Source: Anaerolineae bacterium (GTDB taxonomy: Bacteria > Chloroflexota > Anaerolineae > Promineifilales > Promineifilaceae). From it: a stretch of DNA of 64,000 nucleotides. A model generated the notes under the pieces. That model ran no database searches, had not been told where the DNA came from, and saw only the letters and a program-made list of their open reading frames with translations. This document shows positions 51,461 to 60,812 of the stretch, in pieces (the first letter of the stretch is position 1; each line of letters starts with the position of its first letter). The position numbers were made by a program, and so were the translations under genes. The DNA lies in NCBI GenBank assembly GCA_023384415.1, contig JAHDWJ010000026.1, positions 25,890 through 89,889 on the forward strand, written 5' to 3'.

Positions 51461-53200
51461 TTATCTCAAGCGATGGCGCAAAGCCAACAACAATATTCCT
51501 ACGCCTAAACCCGCACCCAAAAAAAGCCAAGACAAATAAAGCGGCTGATCATTCTGCTCTGAGTCGGTCGTAGCATTGGGGATAGGGGTTGCCGCCTGGG
51601 CAATAGCTGGAGCGGGTTCATCAATGGGAGTAGGTGTTACTGTTGGCGTAAAGGTTGGCCTGGGGGTCTCTGTGGGTGGCGGAGATGGCGTAATGGTAGG
51701 AAGCCGAGTTTGCGTAGCTGTTGGTGTAGCCGTAATCGTGTTGGTTACAGTGGTCGGGGTGATTTCTGGTGTTTCTGACGCCGTAGGATCAGTCCCACTA
51801 TTATCATTACTGCCTGTTCCCCCGGCTGGGGGTGGGGGTGGGGCGCCGCCGGTCGTAGATTGCAACAAATAATAGACTGACCCCCCAATCATACAATAAT
51901 CGCCAATGGGTTGTGAGCATAAAGCCCCCGGCAAATCAACGGTAAAAAAACCATCTCGGGCCGAAATAGTACGCTGCCCTCCCCACATATCCACCAACAA
52001 AGCGGTGGGAGCTGTGGCGACAACCTGGGCTTGTTGGGAGGCGGGCAGCCGGGAGAACAGCACGGTTGTTGTTTTACCTTCCTGAGCCAGTCGGATTTGT
52101 CCGACTTCATTCCACCGTTCCCGGCTGGACCCGGTAACCCCAGCCATATAGCGGGTTGCAATCCGGTAACTGTTAAAGGCCGGCCGCCGTGATCCATCCA
52201 TTCGCACCAGACCAAATGGCTCTGGGTTAGCGGCTACATCACCGGGGGTATCTTTTAGCTTGTAAATAGCTATACGTTGTGCCCCAGCCGCTAATGCGGC
52301 CGCCATTGCCTGGGGGATATAAGCGGCCTGTTCATCTTGGGTCACGGAGAGGGTCCAATTGGGCACGGGCCAGGCTGGATCGTTGATGGGCGGAGCGTTG
52401 GTTTCTACCAGCCAGATTGGTTTCCAAATGCCGAACGCCCCCATCATGCCATAAAACGCCTGGGTAATGTCATACACGGTGTTAGGTTGGAAATAAAGAT
52501 GGGCTGTGGCTACATCGAAATAATAATTGTTCGCGGCCGCGTCCCCATCCGCCGTAATCTCCCGCAGCAGCCGGGTCATGTATTGCTCTTGCCCGCAGCG
52601 CAAATCCCAAAAATAGGTCATGGCCCCCAGGTGAATCGTGGTATTGGGGTTGGCTTGTTTGGCTGTCAGATAGGCTACCCGCAGCAGTTGGAAAAAGTCA
52701 CGCACCGTGCCATTCCAGGTATGCCCAGGGGCAGAGGGATCACACACATCTGGCTCATTCCAAATGATCCAATGGTTAATGCGGCCGCTGTACCGGGTGA
52801 CTGCTTCACGCACATAGGTAGCCCAACTATTGCCAGGATCATCATAAGGCAGCCATAGACCGTTGGGTAGCCCTTGCCCATCCAGTGCCCACCCAGGGAT
52901 ACCAATGAGCAAACCAACGACCATCCGGCCATTGGCTAATTCACCGCTAATCTGGCTATCAGAAACGGAAGGGGTCCAACTACCCGGCCCTCCCGCCTGA
53001 ACATCGGCCCATTGAAACTTAACTCGTGTCCAGGCAGCCCCCAAAGCGGCCGCGTCCGCCGGTGATTCGTAGGCTTCAACTACCCCAAAACGCCAATCCA
53101 CCGCCTGAGCTGGTGGACTGGCTTGAACGGTGTCAGTAGAAGCAGGCAAAAAAGAAAGGAAAATAAAGCTAAACAGTATAGGCAAAATTCGTCTAAGCAT
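51461..53200 (-). CDS. Secreted glycoside-hydrolase-like protein with Thr/Pro stalk and anchor
   Basis: About 579 residues from ATG 53200. Signal peptide LPILFSFIFLSFLPAS. A TIM-barrel-like catalytic part with WIIWNEPDVCDPS (acid/base Glu in NEP) and PIWLVETNAPP (nucleophile Glu), resembling clan GH-A families such as GH5/GH39. C-terminal Thr/Pro repeat (TPTATQTRLPTITPSPPPTE) and a final hydrophobic anchor LSWLFLGAGLGVGILLLAL with HRLR. It probably degrades or remodels polysaccharide at the cell surface. It is divergent from the next gene. Confidence 0.8.
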   Translation of the reverse strand: MLRRILPILFSFIFLSFLPASTDTVQASPPAQAVDWRFGVVEAYESPADAAALGAAWTRVKFQWADVQAGGPGSWTPSVSDSQISGELANGRMVVGLLIGIPGWALDGQGLPNGLWLPYDDPGNSWATYVREAVTRYSGRINHWIIWNEPDVCDPSAPGHTWNGTVRDFFQLLRVAYLTAKQANPNTTIHLGAMTYFWDLRCGQEQYMTRLLREITADGDAAANNYYFDVATAHLYFQPNTVYDITQAFYGMMGAFGIWKPIWLVETNAPPINDPAWPVPNWTLSVTQDEQAAYIPQAMAAALAAGAQRIAIYKLKDTPGDVAANPEPFGLVRMDGSRRPAFNSYRIATRYMAGVTGSSRERWNEVGQIRLAQEGKTTTVLFSRLPASQQAQVVATAPTALLVDMWGGQRTISARDGFFTVDLPGALCSQPIGDYCMIGGSVYYLLQSTTGGAPPPPPAGGTGSNDNSGTDPTASETPEITPTTVTNTITATPTATQTRLPTITPSPPPTETPRPTFTPTVTPTPIDEPAPAIAQAATPIPNATTDSEQNDQPLYLSWLFLGAGLGVGILLLALRHRLR

Positions 53201-53285
53201 AGAATAGTAGTTTAGCCTATTTGCCGCGAGGGGGAAAAAGATTATCATAAAACGACACAACATCTCTAACAGGTAAATATTGCTT

Positions 53286-54653
53286 ATGCTCAAAACCAAA
53301 TCCCCCTACCAACTCATCTTTATCCTACTTATTACCGTTTTCATTCCGGCTTGTCGCTCCATCCCTCTTCCAATATTGCCAACTCTTGTCCCGACAGCCA
53401 ACATCCCTCCGGATGAACGTGTCTCCCCTGACCCATTGGCACTAATTCCCACCTTTACCCCTGGCCCAGGCTATAACCCGGAAACAGCGGGTCTGACGCC
53501 AGGGGATCCGTACCGCACCGCTGAACCCACAAACACCTCTCCCTTACCCACCCGAACACCCACGCGAACACAGACACCTACCATAACACCAACCTTGCCA
53601 CCAACCCCCATCCCGCCACCAACCTTCCCCCCGACCGAAGAACTTTTTACCCGCACACCCATCTCCATTCCCAATGATGGCCCCACGTTCACCCCTACGC
53701 TAACCCCTATCCCCTCGGCCACACCAACACCCATTCCCCAAATCAGTTCCCCGCGCAAAGGGTTTGCGGCTTCCCTTTACTCCCAAGATAACCTGGTGCT
53801 AGGCCAATGGCGTTATATCTGGTCCCCTTATGTACCGCCTGAATACCAGGTCCTTCAACATGTGCCCATGCTTGTCAGCCGCCCCAGCAATGGGCTGCCC
53901 TCTATTCCTGATATTCAATTGGCCGACAGCCGTACCAATCACAATTATTGGCTCGTTTTTAATGAGTGTGAGCATCAAAACCAATGCAACACATCACCCC
54001 AGGCCGCGGCCGATTTTTACCATAATCAAGTCGTTGAAATTATGTACAACCAGGGGGCCGATCCTGACGCTAAGCTGATTGTAGGCGGGGTAAATGCCCA
54101 TCCCTGTGGCATCAAATGGCTGCGTGATTTTGTGACCCATTATCAAGATAATTATGGCCCGCTGCCTCATGCTGGCTGGCATTTTCATCTTTACCCCGAA
54201 ATACGCCCTGGAGACCCGGTTAATTGCACCGGTAACTGGATGTTTGATGATACCTTATTCCCGGACCCCCAAACAGCATTTAACTTGTGGCGGCAGCACG
54301 CTTATAATGCCCTCTCCTTTGTGCAAACATATGGGCAGCGCACGGATGAAATATGGTTCACGGAGATGGGCTGCCTCAATTATGGCAACCACCAGGTACC
54401 CGGCCCCGTCTGCCAGGCGGATGGGTTTATGATGGCCTATGCCCCACTCATTCTTAATTGGTTAAATGGTGAAGGTCGGTGGGTGACACGTTACGCCTGG
54501 TATACTGATTATTCAACCGGCTATTTTAAGGCGACCATGCTGCTGTCTGAGGTGTTTCCTTACGGACACACTGGTCCCTTGCCGCTTAGTGAACTGGGTC
54601 AATATTATTCCAGAGTTACACCAACTTCTGCTGTGCCTTTGCCCTGGCCTTGA
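53286..54653 (+). CDS. Lipoprotein with Pro/Thr linker and glycosidase-like domain
   Basis: About 455 residues. Lipobox-like VFIPACRS (Cys near residue 23). Thr/Pro-rich linker (about 95-165: TPTRTQTPTITPTLPPTPIP). The C-terminal domain from about 175 has LVFNECEHQNQC and IWFTEMGCLNYG, spaced like the acid/base and nucleophile regions of TIM-barrel glycosidases (Asl1/GH128-like). Assignment to a family is uncertain. A TTG at 53280 is an alternative start with AGG 6 bases before. Lacks the octamer. Pairs head-to-head with 51461-53200, so joint regulation is likely. Confidence 0.7.
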   Translation: MLKTKSPYQLIFILLITVFIPACRSIPLPILPTLVPTANIPPDERVSPDPLALIPTFTPGPGYNPETAGLTPGDPYRTAEPTNTSPLPTRTPTRTQTPTITPTLPPTPIPPPTFPPTEELFTRTPISIPNDGPTFTPTLTPIPSATPTPIPQISSPRKGFAASLYSQDNLVLGQWRYIWSPYVPPEYQVLQHVPMLVSRPSNGLPSIPDIQLADSRTNHNYWLVFNECEHQNQCNTSPQAAADFYHNQVVEIMYNQGADPDAKLIVGGVNAHPCGIKWLRDFVTHYQDNYGPLPHAGWHFHLYPEIRPGDPVNCTGNWMFDDTLFPDPQTAFNLWRQHAYNALSFVQTYGQRTDEIWFTEMGCLNYGNHQVPGPVCQADGFMMAYAPLILNWLNGEGRWVTRYAWYTDYSTGYFKATMLLSEVFPYGHTGPLPLSELGQYYSRVTPTSAVPLPWP

Positions 54654-54690
54654 TATGACAAATATCATGCCGCATTGCGTCAAAAATCCG

Positions 54691-54719
54691 TTGACCACCC
54701 TCTGGTAAGCAGATATAAT
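54691..54719 (+). promoter_or_regulatory. Sigma-70-type promoter for etfBA
   Basis: TTGACC (54691-54696), a 17-base spacer, TATAAT (54714-54719). A GGAGG at 54741-54745 and ATG at 54753 follow. Confidence 0.75.
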
Positions 54720-54752
54720 CCCCCTGAAAATGCCCACTATGGAGGTTAAACC

Positions 54753-55550
54753 ATGAATGTTGTGGTATGTCTAAAGCAAACGCCCAGCACCACGGCGGTC
54801 TTTAAAGTTAATGATGGCGTGGTCAGTTGGGATGATCCAGGGGGGAAACCCCAGGTACTCAACCCTTGGGATGAGTATTCAGTTGAGGAAGCGATCCGGG
54901 TAACGGAAAAGCATGGGGGGAAAGAAGCGATTGCCCTGACGATGGGAGATGAAGGGGCGGTTGAATCGCTCCGCACGGCCCTGGCTATGGGGTGTAGCCA
55001 GGCGGTCCTCATCTCTGATCCTGCTTTTGCCGGTTCGGATACGTTGGGGACAGCCAGGGTTCTCGCGGCCGCGATCCAGCAGCAACCTGAGGTGCAGTTA
55101 GTTATCTTCGGCAAACAAGCTATTGACGGGGATACCGGCCAGGTGCCTGTTCAGGTAGCACGCAAATTAGGCTGGACTCCCCTTACCTTTGTCACCGAAA
55201 TTTCCGCCATCAGTGACGGAGCCATTACCGTTACTCGCCTATTAGAAAACGGCAAACAGACGGTGACGACTCCCTTACCGGTGGTTATTAGCGTCGTCAA
55301 AGAGATCAATGAACCACGCTACCCCTCGTTTATGGGTATCCGCAAAGCGAACAAAGCCACTATCCCTACTCTCACCGCCGCTGATTTGGCGGTGAATGGG
55401 GGGACAGGCGCGGCCGCGAGCAAAGTAGATTGGTCCAACATTTCCACCCTACCCGTCCGTGAAGGCAACGTGTTTATGATCGAAGGCGCTACCGTCGAAG
55501 AACAGGCCCGTCTTTTGGCGGATAAATTATTTGAGGAGAAAGTGATATGA
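54753..55550 (+). CDS. etfB: Electron transfer flavoprotein beta subunit
   Basis: 265 residues. MNVVVCLKQTPSTT start, AMP-binding region, ETF signature VIFGKQAIDGDTGQVPVQVA and the C-terminal KLFEEKVI. Forms a heterodimer with EtfA that carries electrons from acyl-CoA and other dehydrogenases to the membrane quinone pool. Its stop overlaps the etfA ATG (ATGA). Confidence 0.95.
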   Translation: MNVVVCLKQTPSTTAVFKVNDGVVSWDDPGGKPQVLNPWDEYSVEEAIRVTEKHGGKEAIALTMGDEGAVESLRTALAMGCSQAVLISDPAFAGSDTLGTARVLAAAIQQQPEVQLVIFGKQAIDGDTGQVPVQVARKLGWTPLTFVTEISAISDGAITVTRLLENGKQTVTTPLPVVISVVKEINEPRYPSFMGIRKANKATIPTLTAADLAVNGGTGAAASKVDWSNISTLPVREGNVFMIEGATVEEQARLLADKLFEEKVI

Positions 55551-56524
55551 GCGGCGTATGGGTTTGGCTTGAACATCAAGATAGCCTGATGGCGGCCATC
55601 AGCAAAGAAACGATCTCGGCCGCCCGCCAGGTTGCCAATAACCTGGGGCAGCCGTTGACGGCTCTCCTGTTTGGGCAGGATGTGGCCGGGGTAGCTGCGG
55701 CCGCCTTTGACCTGGGGGTAGATGCGGTGATTGGGGCAGATGATCCTGTCCTGGCAACTTTTCGTGTTTCTGCGGCCGCGCCTCTAGTTGTTGATCTGAT
55801 CAAAGAGCGGCAGCCGGCCGTTTTTCTGGCCGGGCACACCAGCACCGGCCGCGATTTAACCGCCTGGTTAGCTGCTGACCTGGATGCTGGCCTGGTCTCT
55901 GATGCCATTCAACTAGCGGTAGACGGAGATCGCGTGGTTGTCACCCGCCCCGTGTATGCCGGTAAATTGTTGGGCAACATCCGGATCACCGAAGGGTTAC
56001 AACTTATCACGTTACGCAGCCGCGCCTTCCCTGCTGCTGAAGCCACTGGGCAAACGGGAACGGCCGAATGGCTAACCGTCTCTCTGGATGAAGCAGACGT
56101 GCCGGAAAAACTGATTGCCTTTGCCGGCCGCGATGGGGGTGTCAATTTGAGCGATGCCAAGATCATCGTCAGTGGCGGCCGCGGTGTGGGTGGTCCCGAA
56201 GGATTTGCCCCCGTGCAAGCCCTGGCCGATGTGTTAGGTGGGGCTATGGGGGCTTCCCGTGCGGCCGTAGATGCCGGTTGGGTTCCTTATGACCATCAAG
56301 TTGGACAAACAGGCAAAACCGTCAGTCCTGATTTATACATTGCCTGTGGTATAAGTGGGGCCATCCAACATCAGGCTGGTATGCGTACCGCTAAAACCAT
56401 TGTCGCTATCAACAAAGATGCGGACGCCCCCATCTTTAAGCTGGCCCATTACGGCGTAGTGGGTGATTTGTTCAAAATTCTGCCCGCCCTCACCGAAGAA
56501 TTCCGTCAGCGGCTGGGGAAATGA
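55547..56524 (+). CDS. etfA: Electron transfer flavoprotein alpha subunit
   Basis: 325 residues. N-terminal domain I, then the FAD-binding domain II with VSGGRGVGGPEGF, GASRAAVDAGWVP, VGQTGKTVSPDLYIACGISG and KTIVAINKDADAPIF. Overlaps etfB by 4 bases. A strong terminator follows. No acyl-CoA dehydrogenase stands beside it. Confidence 0.96.
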   Translation: MSGVWVWLEHQDSLMAAISKETISAARQVANNLGQPLTALLFGQDVAGVAAAAFDLGVDAVIGADDPVLATFRVSAAAPLVVDLIKERQPAVFLAGHTSTGRDLTAWLAADLDAGLVSDAIQLAVDGDRVVVTRPVYAGKLLGNIRITEGLQLITLRSRAFPAAEATGQTGTAEWLTVSLDEADVPEKLIAFAGRDGGVNLSDAKIIVSGGRGVGGPEGFAPVQALADVLGGAMGASRAAVDAGWVPYDHQVGQTGKTVSPDLYIACGISGAIQHQAGMRTAKTIVAINKDADAPIFKLAHYGVVGDLFKILPALTEEFRQRLGK

Positions 56525-56574
56525 TGGTCAATAGGACACATCTGTTATAACCCATTTAGGGCTATAATTACCCT

Positions 56575-56610
56575 AAAAGGCTTAACCTCTCATCAGGTTA
56601 AGCCTTTTTT
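56575..56610 (+). terminator. Rho-independent terminator after etfA
   Basis: AAAAGGCTTAACCT, loop CTCATC, AGGTTAAGCCTTTT and more T. A perfect 14-bp stem including A-T base; efficient on +. Confidence 0.9.
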
Positions 56611-56668
56611 ATTGGTTTTTAGCCGTAGGCGGTCTTTTAGCAGGCAATTTTCAGAGGATAGGTGAAAT

Positions 56669-57658
56669 ATGAAAGCAATTGTGGTGTATCCAGACAGCCA
56701 GACCCCCCAATTACGCTGGCAAGATGTCCCGGACATAACCTTTAACGATGATCAGGTTTTGGTTGATATTCAGGCAGCCGCAGTCAACCGGGCCGATTTG
56801 TCCCAGGCCAGGGGGCAATACCCACCTCCCCCTGGCGAGTCAGATATTTTAGGGTTAGAGATGGCTGGAACGATTGCGGCTGTGGGGACTAAGGTGACCG
56901 GTTGGCAGGTTGGCGACCGGGTATGCGCTTTATTAGCTGGGGGTGGTTATGCCGAACAAGTAGCCGTTCATCCGCAAATGCTGCTACCTTTGCCAGATCA
57001 TTTCTCTTTTGTGCAAGGAGCGGCTGTGCCTGAAGTGTGGCTGACCGCATTTGTTAATCTGTTTCAAGAAGGAGGGCTGCAAGCCGAGGAATGGGTGCTG
57101 CTTCATGCCGGGGCCAGTGGGGTGGGTACGGCGGCCATTCAGTTGGCCAAAGCGGTAGGGGCGCGGGTGATAGCCACCGCAGGTACTGAAGGCAAGGTGG
57201 CTGCTTGCCGAGATCTGGGGGCGGATGTAGCGATTCATTATAAAGGGCAAGATTTTTTGGCTGAAACATTGGCTGTGACCCACAGCCAGGGGGTTGATTT
57301 GATTTTGGACCCGGTGGGGGGAGATTATCTGGCCCGAAATGTATCAGCTTTGCGGGAAGGGGGACGATTGGTTTGTATTGGCCTGTTGGGCGGCCGCGAA
57401 GGGCGGCTGGATATGGGGCTTTTGCTGGGGCGAAGTTTACAATTGAAGGGATCACGATTGCGGCCGCGGCCGCTGGCGGAAAAAATTCAAATTACTCGTG
57501 CCTTTCAGGAGCGGTTTTGGCCTTTGCTGACTGCCGGGCAGCTCCGCCCCATTATAGACAGCACTTTTCCTATGGCTGAAGCACAGGCGGCCCATGAGTA
57601 TATGCGCGGCAATCACAATATTGGCAAGCTGATTTTGACCCGTGAGTCATCTAATTAG
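56669..57658 (+). CDS. Zinc-independent quinone oxidoreductase-like (PIG3/MDR family)
   Basis: 329 residues. MDR fold: GroES-like N domain (VNRADLSQARGQYPPPPGES), GLEMAGTIAAVG, NAD(P)-binding HAGASGVGTAAIQLAKAVGARV. The catalytic zinc ligands of true alcohol dehydrogenases are not evident. It is typical of NADPH:quinone reductases such as PIG3. Has three octamers. It lies after the etf terminator. Confidence 0.9.
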   Translation: MKAIVVYPDSQTPQLRWQDVPDITFNDDQVLVDIQAAAVNRADLSQARGQYPPPPGESDILGLEMAGTIAAVGTKVTGWQVGDRVCALLAGGGYAEQVAVHPQMLLPLPDHFSFVQGAAVPEVWLTAFVNLFQEGGLQAEEWVLLHAGASGVGTAAIQLAKAVGARVIATAGTEGKVAACRDLGADVAIHYKGQDFLAETLAVTHSQGVDLILDPVGGDYLARNVSALREGGRLVCIGLLGGREGRLDMGLLLGRSLQLKGSRLRPRPLAEKIQITRAFQERFWPLLTAGQLRPIIDSTFPMAEAQAAHEYMRGNHNIGKLILTRESSN

Positions 57659-57661
57659 GCC

Positions 57662-58369
57662 TTAACCGCCAGAAATCTGAATAAGATTGACCAACGCATC
57701 CCGATCCCGAATGGTAAAATGGCGACCATTCACATCCACCCATTTAGCGCGGCGGAAGCGACCCAGGGCTTTGTTAATACTGACACGGGTGCCGCCCGTC
57801 ATCTCGGCCAGGTCTGTTTGCGTCAGGGAAATATCAATCTGGATGCCATTAGGGGAGGTTTTGCCATGTTGATCAGCCAGCCGGAGCAAGGTGCGAGCCA
57901 GCCGGGCTGGTAAATCCAGAAAGAAGATGTCACTCAATTGGGCGTTTAAGCCCCGTACCCGGGTGGCTAAAACGGACAGGACATGGTGGGCAAACCCTGG
58001 CGTGTTATCCAAAAACATATTGAAGGTTGCCCCATCCAGGGTATAGGTCTCGGTGGGTTCTATGGCGGCGGCGGTGGCCGAACGAGGAGATGAATCTAGC
58101 AGAGAAAGCTCACCAAAGAAGTCGCCCGGCCCTAAAATGGCCAGGAGGGCTTCTTGCCCATCCGGGTTGCTGTAGGAAATTTTTACCTTACCGTGGGTGA
58201 TAATATAAAGAAGCCCGCCGGGATCTCCCAGATGGAAGATGATTTGATCGGTATTAAAACGACGCAAGATTAATCTATCAGCGAGTGCGGCCGCGTCCTC
58301 ACTATTGAGGTGCGAAAAGAACGGCACTTGCTGCAGAGCAAAGGCTGCATTTTGTTTATTCTGGCGCAT
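57662..58369 (-). CDS. Crp/Fnr-family transcription regulator
   Basis: 235 residues. cNMP-binding N-terminal domain (LGDPGGLLYIITHGKVKISY, GPGDFFGELSLLDSSPRSATA), dimerisation helix VLSVLATRVRGLNAQLSD, HTH_Crp with TQTDLAEMTGGTRVSINKAL. No Fnr-type N-terminal cysteine cluster. It is convergent with the MDR gene with a 3-base gap. Confidence 0.93.
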   Translation of the reverse strand: MRQNKQNAAFALQQVPFFSHLNSEDAAALADRLILRRFNTDQIIFHLGDPGGLLYIITHGKVKISYSNPDGQEALLAILGPGDFFGELSLLDSSPRSATAAAIEPTETYTLDGATFNMFLDNTPGFAHHVLSVLATRVRGLNAQLSDIFFLDLPARLARTLLRLADQHGKTSPNGIQIDISLTQTDLAEMTGGTRVSINKALGRFRRAKWVDVNGRHFTIRDRDALVNLIQISGG

Positions 58370-58526
58370 GGGTCCTCATTCCTCCGCTTTCCATAGGGCT
58401 TTGGGAAAGATGCGCCTACTTTAACACAAAGGTTACAATTTAGGCTAATTATGATGCGTTATAAAACCGGTAAATTTTGGTAGCTGCTTACCATTTACCA
58501 TTAAGACGCAAGACCTTAGAAGAGTA

Positions 58527-58630
58527 GTAACTATTCACCGCCAAGATGCAAAGAACACAAAGAGCTTGAGTAATTTCTTGGCGTTCTTAGCGTCTTAGTG
58601 GTTCCATATCCAGAGAACCTGAACAGTTAC
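58527..58630. mobile_element. MITE-like element, family D copy 2
   Basis: 104 bp from GTAACTATTCACC to AACAGTTAC. 8-bp flanks GAAGAGTA and GAAGACTA differ at one base. Its interior matches the reverse complement of 40326-40428 over the ACCGCCAAGATGCAAAGAAC region. Right end is degraded. Lies in the 58370-58791 spacer with a family A copy; no gene was seen there. Confidence 0.75.
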
Positions 58631-58677
58631 GAAGACTAAATGAATATACAAGCCCGAAAAAACGGTGCGGGTCCGGT

Positions 58678-58779
58678 GTGACATCTCTGTAAAATGTGTA
58701 ACCTTCGGAAGGTTTAACCTACGAGTTTGCCTATTACAGAAACCTGCTGAAGGTTCACCCCAACTTATGGATGAGATAC
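58678..58779. mobile_element. MITE-like element, family A copy 3
   Basis: 102 bp, GTGACATCTCTGTAA to GATGAGATAC, aligned with 3356-3457 over its full length. No 8-bp duplication was found, so it is an older or rearranged copy. Confidence 0.78.
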
Positions 58780-58791
58780 AAAAGATCTGTG

Positions 58792-60672
58792 TTACTCGTC
58801 AAAAGCACTGTTCGCGGCCGCAAATGCTCCCATTTCTCCATTTAGCACCGCCTTTAACCGGTTCGGGCTGAATATCTCCTTCTCATCCAGTAAAATAGGC
58901 CGGCCATTGGCAAAAGCGATCAGCACGGGTTGACGCAGGGGCGGGATGAGCATTCCCCAATAGTTAATCTCATTGGCGACGGAGAACCGGGCCGGTACCC
59001 ATCGTCGCCCCCGCTCCAATGGCTGATTACTCAGAAAAGTGAGCCATTCCCAGACAGCACGCGGCCGCGTTGTCATCCCACTCATCACACTTCCCTGCAC
59101 CGCCAATGGGGTAATACCGGCGTAGCTGCCTGTGCCAGGGAAAACCGTCACTCCCAACGCCCCCAAACTAAATTCCAACTCATACCGCCCTGGCTCACTC
59201 ACCCATACGGCCACCTGCCGGGGAATCGAAACCAGGTTTAGGGCTAGAAATGCCTGCTCATCAGGGGCGAAATCGGTCAGGTCGGGCTGAAGCGTGGGAG
59301 TCAGTTGAGTATACCAACTCAACGCGGCCGCAACCTGGGTTGGTTCCAGGCGCAAAGGGCATTGGATTAGATGGGGCCGGGGGCAGCGATTGTCCCAATT
59401 ATACGCATAAGAAAGGAGTGAATCGGGCGAGTTATCCAGATAAGGCCAGTACAATATTTCTGGGGGGAACTGTTGGCGCAGGGTATCTATTTGTAGTTGC
59501 CACTCATCCCATGTCCAGTTCAATGATGGGGGAGACAGATTGGCTTGCTCATAATACGCCTGATCATAAAACAGCAGATGTAAGGCAGCGGCCTGGGGCA
59601 TCAGCCAGAGCCGTTCTTGCCACCAGCCACCCTGCCAGATTTGAGGATAAAAATCGGCTGTCGCAAACGTGGGATCAGAAGCTGCCAGATCCGTTAAATC
59701 ATGCACCAGACCAGTGCGGAGCGCGGCCGCGTTCACCGGAAACGCGGTGCCATCTACCTCTGGTAAAATCTGCTGTAGGGAGGTGTCAGCGGGTAATATC
59801 ACCAACACTATCTCAATATGGGGCTGCTCCCGATGAAATTGAGCTGCCAACTGTCCGTAGGTGTACTCCCAACTCGTGCCCTGCTCTCTTTCAGGCACAG
59901 CAAAGGTGAGGGTAGCCGGTGTTAAAAGATCTACCAACCGCTCACGCAATAGCTGCCAAAACGGCTCACCCGGCTGCCCTTGCTCATCCAGAGCTACCAG
60001 ATGGGGAGAAGGCACACGTACTTGATTGGGAGCGGCGGTTAGTTGCCAATCTGGCGCCAGGGTAAGGGTAATGGGCAGACGGTCTGTGAGGCAGGGGTGG
60101 CATTGTTCAGCCAGCCAGTGGTCAACAAATTGGCTGACGGCCGTTTGCCAGGGCGCATCGGCTTGTTGCAAATGGAGATGCCCCCAGGAGTAGGGGATAG
60201 GCTCTTGCCAGGCGCCCCAAAACTGAGCGGCGTTGGCCCGGCGGATGATCTGGCTCTCTTGTCGTTCCCAAAAGAAGAGCCTCTGCCAGGTATGACCGAC
60301 CTCATTCCAGGTGAAGGTGGCCCACAGTTCATCTCCCTGACCGTTGACGCTTTTAGAAGTGAGGGGCCCAACACGGTAAGCGGGCTGGAATGCGGCCGCA
60401 AACAGCACTGGATCATCCTGGTATAAGGTGCGGAGCAAGGCTACATCTCCCTGGGCCAGGGCGGTTTGTTCCGCGTCTAATTGGGTCTGAATTTGGGCCA
60501 GCAGTAGGGCATCTGCCTGGTTTTGTGCCAGCCGCCACCCCCGCACTCCCAGGCCGATCAACAAGCCAGCCAGGAGAACCATAAAAAACCAGCGTCGCCG
60601 CTGTTGACGAAGCGGCCGCGTTCCTATCCCCCTGGATTGCCCCTCTTCTTCAAACCGCCAATCAAATTTCAT
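58792..60672 (-). CDS. Membrane-anchored protein with solute-binding-protein-like domain
   Basis: About 626 residues. One transmembrane helix at about 30-50 (WFFMVLLAGLLIGLGV), a first extracytoplasmic domain (about 55-240), then a family-1 binding-protein-like domain from about 260 (LTFAVPEREQGTSWEYTYGQ, AAQFHREQPHIEIVLVILP). It lacks a cleavable lipoprotein signal and no permease is next to it. A sensor role or an orphan transport partner is possible. ATG 60672 was used. Confidence 0.72.
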   Translation of the reverse strand: MKFDWRFEEEGQSRGIGTRPLRQQRRRWFFMVLLAGLLIGLGVRGWRLAQNQADALLLAQIQTQLDAEQTALAQGDVALLRTLYQDDPVLFAAAFQPAYRVGPLTSKSVNGQGDELWATFTWNEVGHTWQRLFFWERQESQIIRRANAAQFWGAWQEPIPYSWGHLHLQQADAPWQTAVSQFVDHWLAEQCHPCLTDRLPITLTLAPDWQLTAAPNQVRVPSPHLVALDEQGQPGEPFWQLLRERLVDLLTPATLTFAVPEREQGTSWEYTYGQLAAQFHREQPHIEIVLVILPADTSLQQILPEVDGTAFPVNAAALRTGLVHDLTDLAASDPTFATADFYPQIWQGGWWQERLWLMPQAAALHLLFYDQAYYEQANLSPPSLNWTWDEWQLQIDTLRQQFPPEILYWPYLDNSPDSLLSYAYNWDNRCPRPHLIQCPLRLEPTQVAAALSWYTQLTPTLQPDLTDFAPDEQAFLALNLVSIPRQVAVWVSEPGRYELEFSLGALGVTVFPGTGSYAGITPLAVQGSVMSGMTTRPRAVWEWLTFLSNQPLERGRRWVPARFSVANEINYWGMLIPPLRQPVLIAFANGRPILLDEKEIFSPNRLKAVLNGEMGAFAAANSAFDE

Positions 60673-60812
60673 GCCATTTTCACCCGATCCCCCCGTCCCA
60701 TTCACTGCTTTTGCTCTAGTTTATGCTACCCTGTATAGGTTGTACTGGCAAAGGATTGAGAGAGTGAGAGGGTGGGAAAACGGAGAATTGGGGATTATTA
60801 ACTGCTAACGAT

